Shown here piece after piece: positions 63,353 to 64,000 of a stretch of 64,000 bases of DNA. Numbering within the stretch: the stretch's first letter is position 1; each line of letters begins with the position of its first letter. The translations under genes and the position numbers were made by a program. The stretch covers positions 1-64,000 of the forward strand of contig NZ_CAMEFG010000009.1 in the NCBI RefSeq assembly GCF_945915435.1, given 5' to 3'. Source of the DNA: an uncultured Paracoccus sp. Its GTDB lineage: Bacteria; Pseudomonadota; Alphaproteobacteria; Rhodobacterales; Rhodobacteraceae. The notes under the pieces are model-generated. The model worked only from the letters and a program-made list of their open reading frames with translations. It was not told where the DNA came from and made no database searches.

Positions 63353-64000
63353 ATGAAACTCGTCCCCCTTTTGTCGGCAACAGCCGTCGCCCTTTCCGCA
63401 CTTCCCGCCCTGGCGGCGGAAGATGCGGAACTGCGGGAAGAGGCACAATTCTATTTTGAAGCCATCCCCACCGAAATCAGCGTGATCAAGCAGACCGAGG
63501 ATCAGCCCGAGGGCGTGCCCCTGACGTCCGAGAAGATCGAGCTTGGCCGCTGGCTGTTCTTCGATCCCCGCATGTCCAGTTCGGGCCTGATCTCGTGCCA
63601 GACCTGCCACAACGTCGGCCTTGGCGGCGTTGATGGGCTGGCGGTGTCGATCGGTCACGGCTGGCAGTCCGGGCCGCGCAACTCGCCCACCATGCTGAAC
63701 GCGATCTTCAACGCCGCCCAGTTCTGGGATGGCCGCGCCGCCGACCTGGCCGAACAGGCCAAGGGTCCGGTCCAGGCCAGCGTCGAGATGAGCAACACGC
63801 CGGATGCGGTGGTGGAAACGCTGAACTCGATGCCCGAATATGTCGAGGCCTTCCAGACCGCCTTTCCGGGCGACAACGATCCGGTGAACTTCGACAATTT
63901 CGCCGAGGCGATCGAGCAGTTCGAGGCGACGCTGATCACGCCCAACAGCAAGTTCGACCTGTTCCTGAACGGCGACGACGATGCCATGAGCGAACAGGAA
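63353..64000 (+). CDS. ccpA: Di-haem cytochrome c peroxidase, partial (runs off right edge)
   Basis: This frame is missing from the ORF track because it has no stop in the window; 216 codons are visible. It starts with a signal peptide (KLVPLLSATAVALSALPALAA, about 1-22), then GVPLTSEKIELGRWLFFDPRMSSSGLISCQTCHNVGLGGVDG, whose CQTCH (82-86) binds the N-terminal, peroxidatic haem. RNSPTMLNAIFNAAQFWDGRAADLAEQAKGP is family-typical. The electron-transfer haem would follow beyond the edge. The enzyme reduces hydrogen peroxide in the periplasm using cytochrome c. An FNR-type box lies upstream, and prfA is divergent. Confidence 0.93.
   Translation, partial: MKLVPLLSATAVALSALPALAAEDAELREEAQFYFEAIPTEISVIKQTEDQPEGVPLTSEKIELGRWLFFDPRMSSSGLISCQTCHNVGLGGVDGLAVSIGHGWQSGPRNSPTMLNAIFNAAQFWDGRAADLAEQAKGPVQASVEMSNTPDAVVETLNSMPEYVEAFQTAFPGDNDPVNFDNFAEAIEQFEATLITPNSKFDLFLNGDDDAMSEQE

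Overview
The window is about 66% G+C (estimated by eye) and tightly packed. It has an alphaproteobacterial, Rhodobacterales-type gene content that most resembles Paracoccus. Supporting signs are a GTTC-N7-GTTC SOS box in front of lexA, a ScfR-type XRE/DUF2083 regulator, a dual cold-shock-domain protein, DUF4167 and DUF815 proteins, and a FnrP-like box upstream of a di-haem cytochrome c peroxidase. The genus is an inference; no 16S rRNA gene is present.

Left end (1-4.1 kb): the right-hand end of an integrative element, all on the minus strand. It carries a DNA primase/polymerase-like protein cut by the window edge, a coiled-coil orphan, an AlpA-like HTH protein, an orphan 205-residue protein and a DUF4102-type tyrosine integrase. 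A gene-free, partly AT-rich stretch (4.02-4.35 kb) with integrase arm-type repeats and a tRNA/tmRNA-like 3' end (CTCCACCA) probably holds the element boundary. Chromosomal genes resume with gamma-glutamyltransferase.

4.3-19 kb: ggt; a minus-strand operon of a Tat-exported SUOX-fold protein, a histidine kinase and a LuxR-type response regulator, with a terminator-like hairpin in its leader; tRNA-Pro(UGG); a DUF192 protein with a double cold-shock protein; pdxH; fabI; a LysE exporter; a gpt-type phosphoribosyltransferase; an alpha/beta hydrolase; ppiD-trpE; and an aminotransferase with a Pro/Ala-rich secreted protein.

19-30.5 kb: a long plus-strand run. trpG-trpD-ung-trpC-moaC-moeA are joined by stop/start overlaps or short gaps and are followed by lexA with its own SOS box. 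Then come a D,D-carboxypeptidase, tmk, holB, tatD, a PhnP-like metallo-hydrolase and an AEC transporter.

30.5-37.7 kb (minus): a polyamine-type ABC transporter (ATPase, binding protein, two permeases), then tatA-tatB-tatC with a DUF815 AAA protein. A retropepsin-like protease lies divergent to tatA.

38.5-48.5 kb: pepA-holC on the minus strand, divergent from the envelope operon lptF-lptG-lptD-surA-pdxA-rsmA, which exports LPS and folds outer-membrane proteins. 48.5-54 kb: an HPP-CBS membrane protein, a TonB-dependent receptor and minC-minD-minE.

54-64 kb: a YbdK-type carboxylate-amine ligase; ScfR; a CbrA/CrbS-like histidine kinase fused to a sodium/solute symporter domain with a small membrane protein and a receiver-only regulator; a DUF4167 protein; prfA-prmC; and, cut by the right edge, a cytochrome c peroxidase. 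The real first and last genes of the window are absent from the ORF track because they run off its edges.
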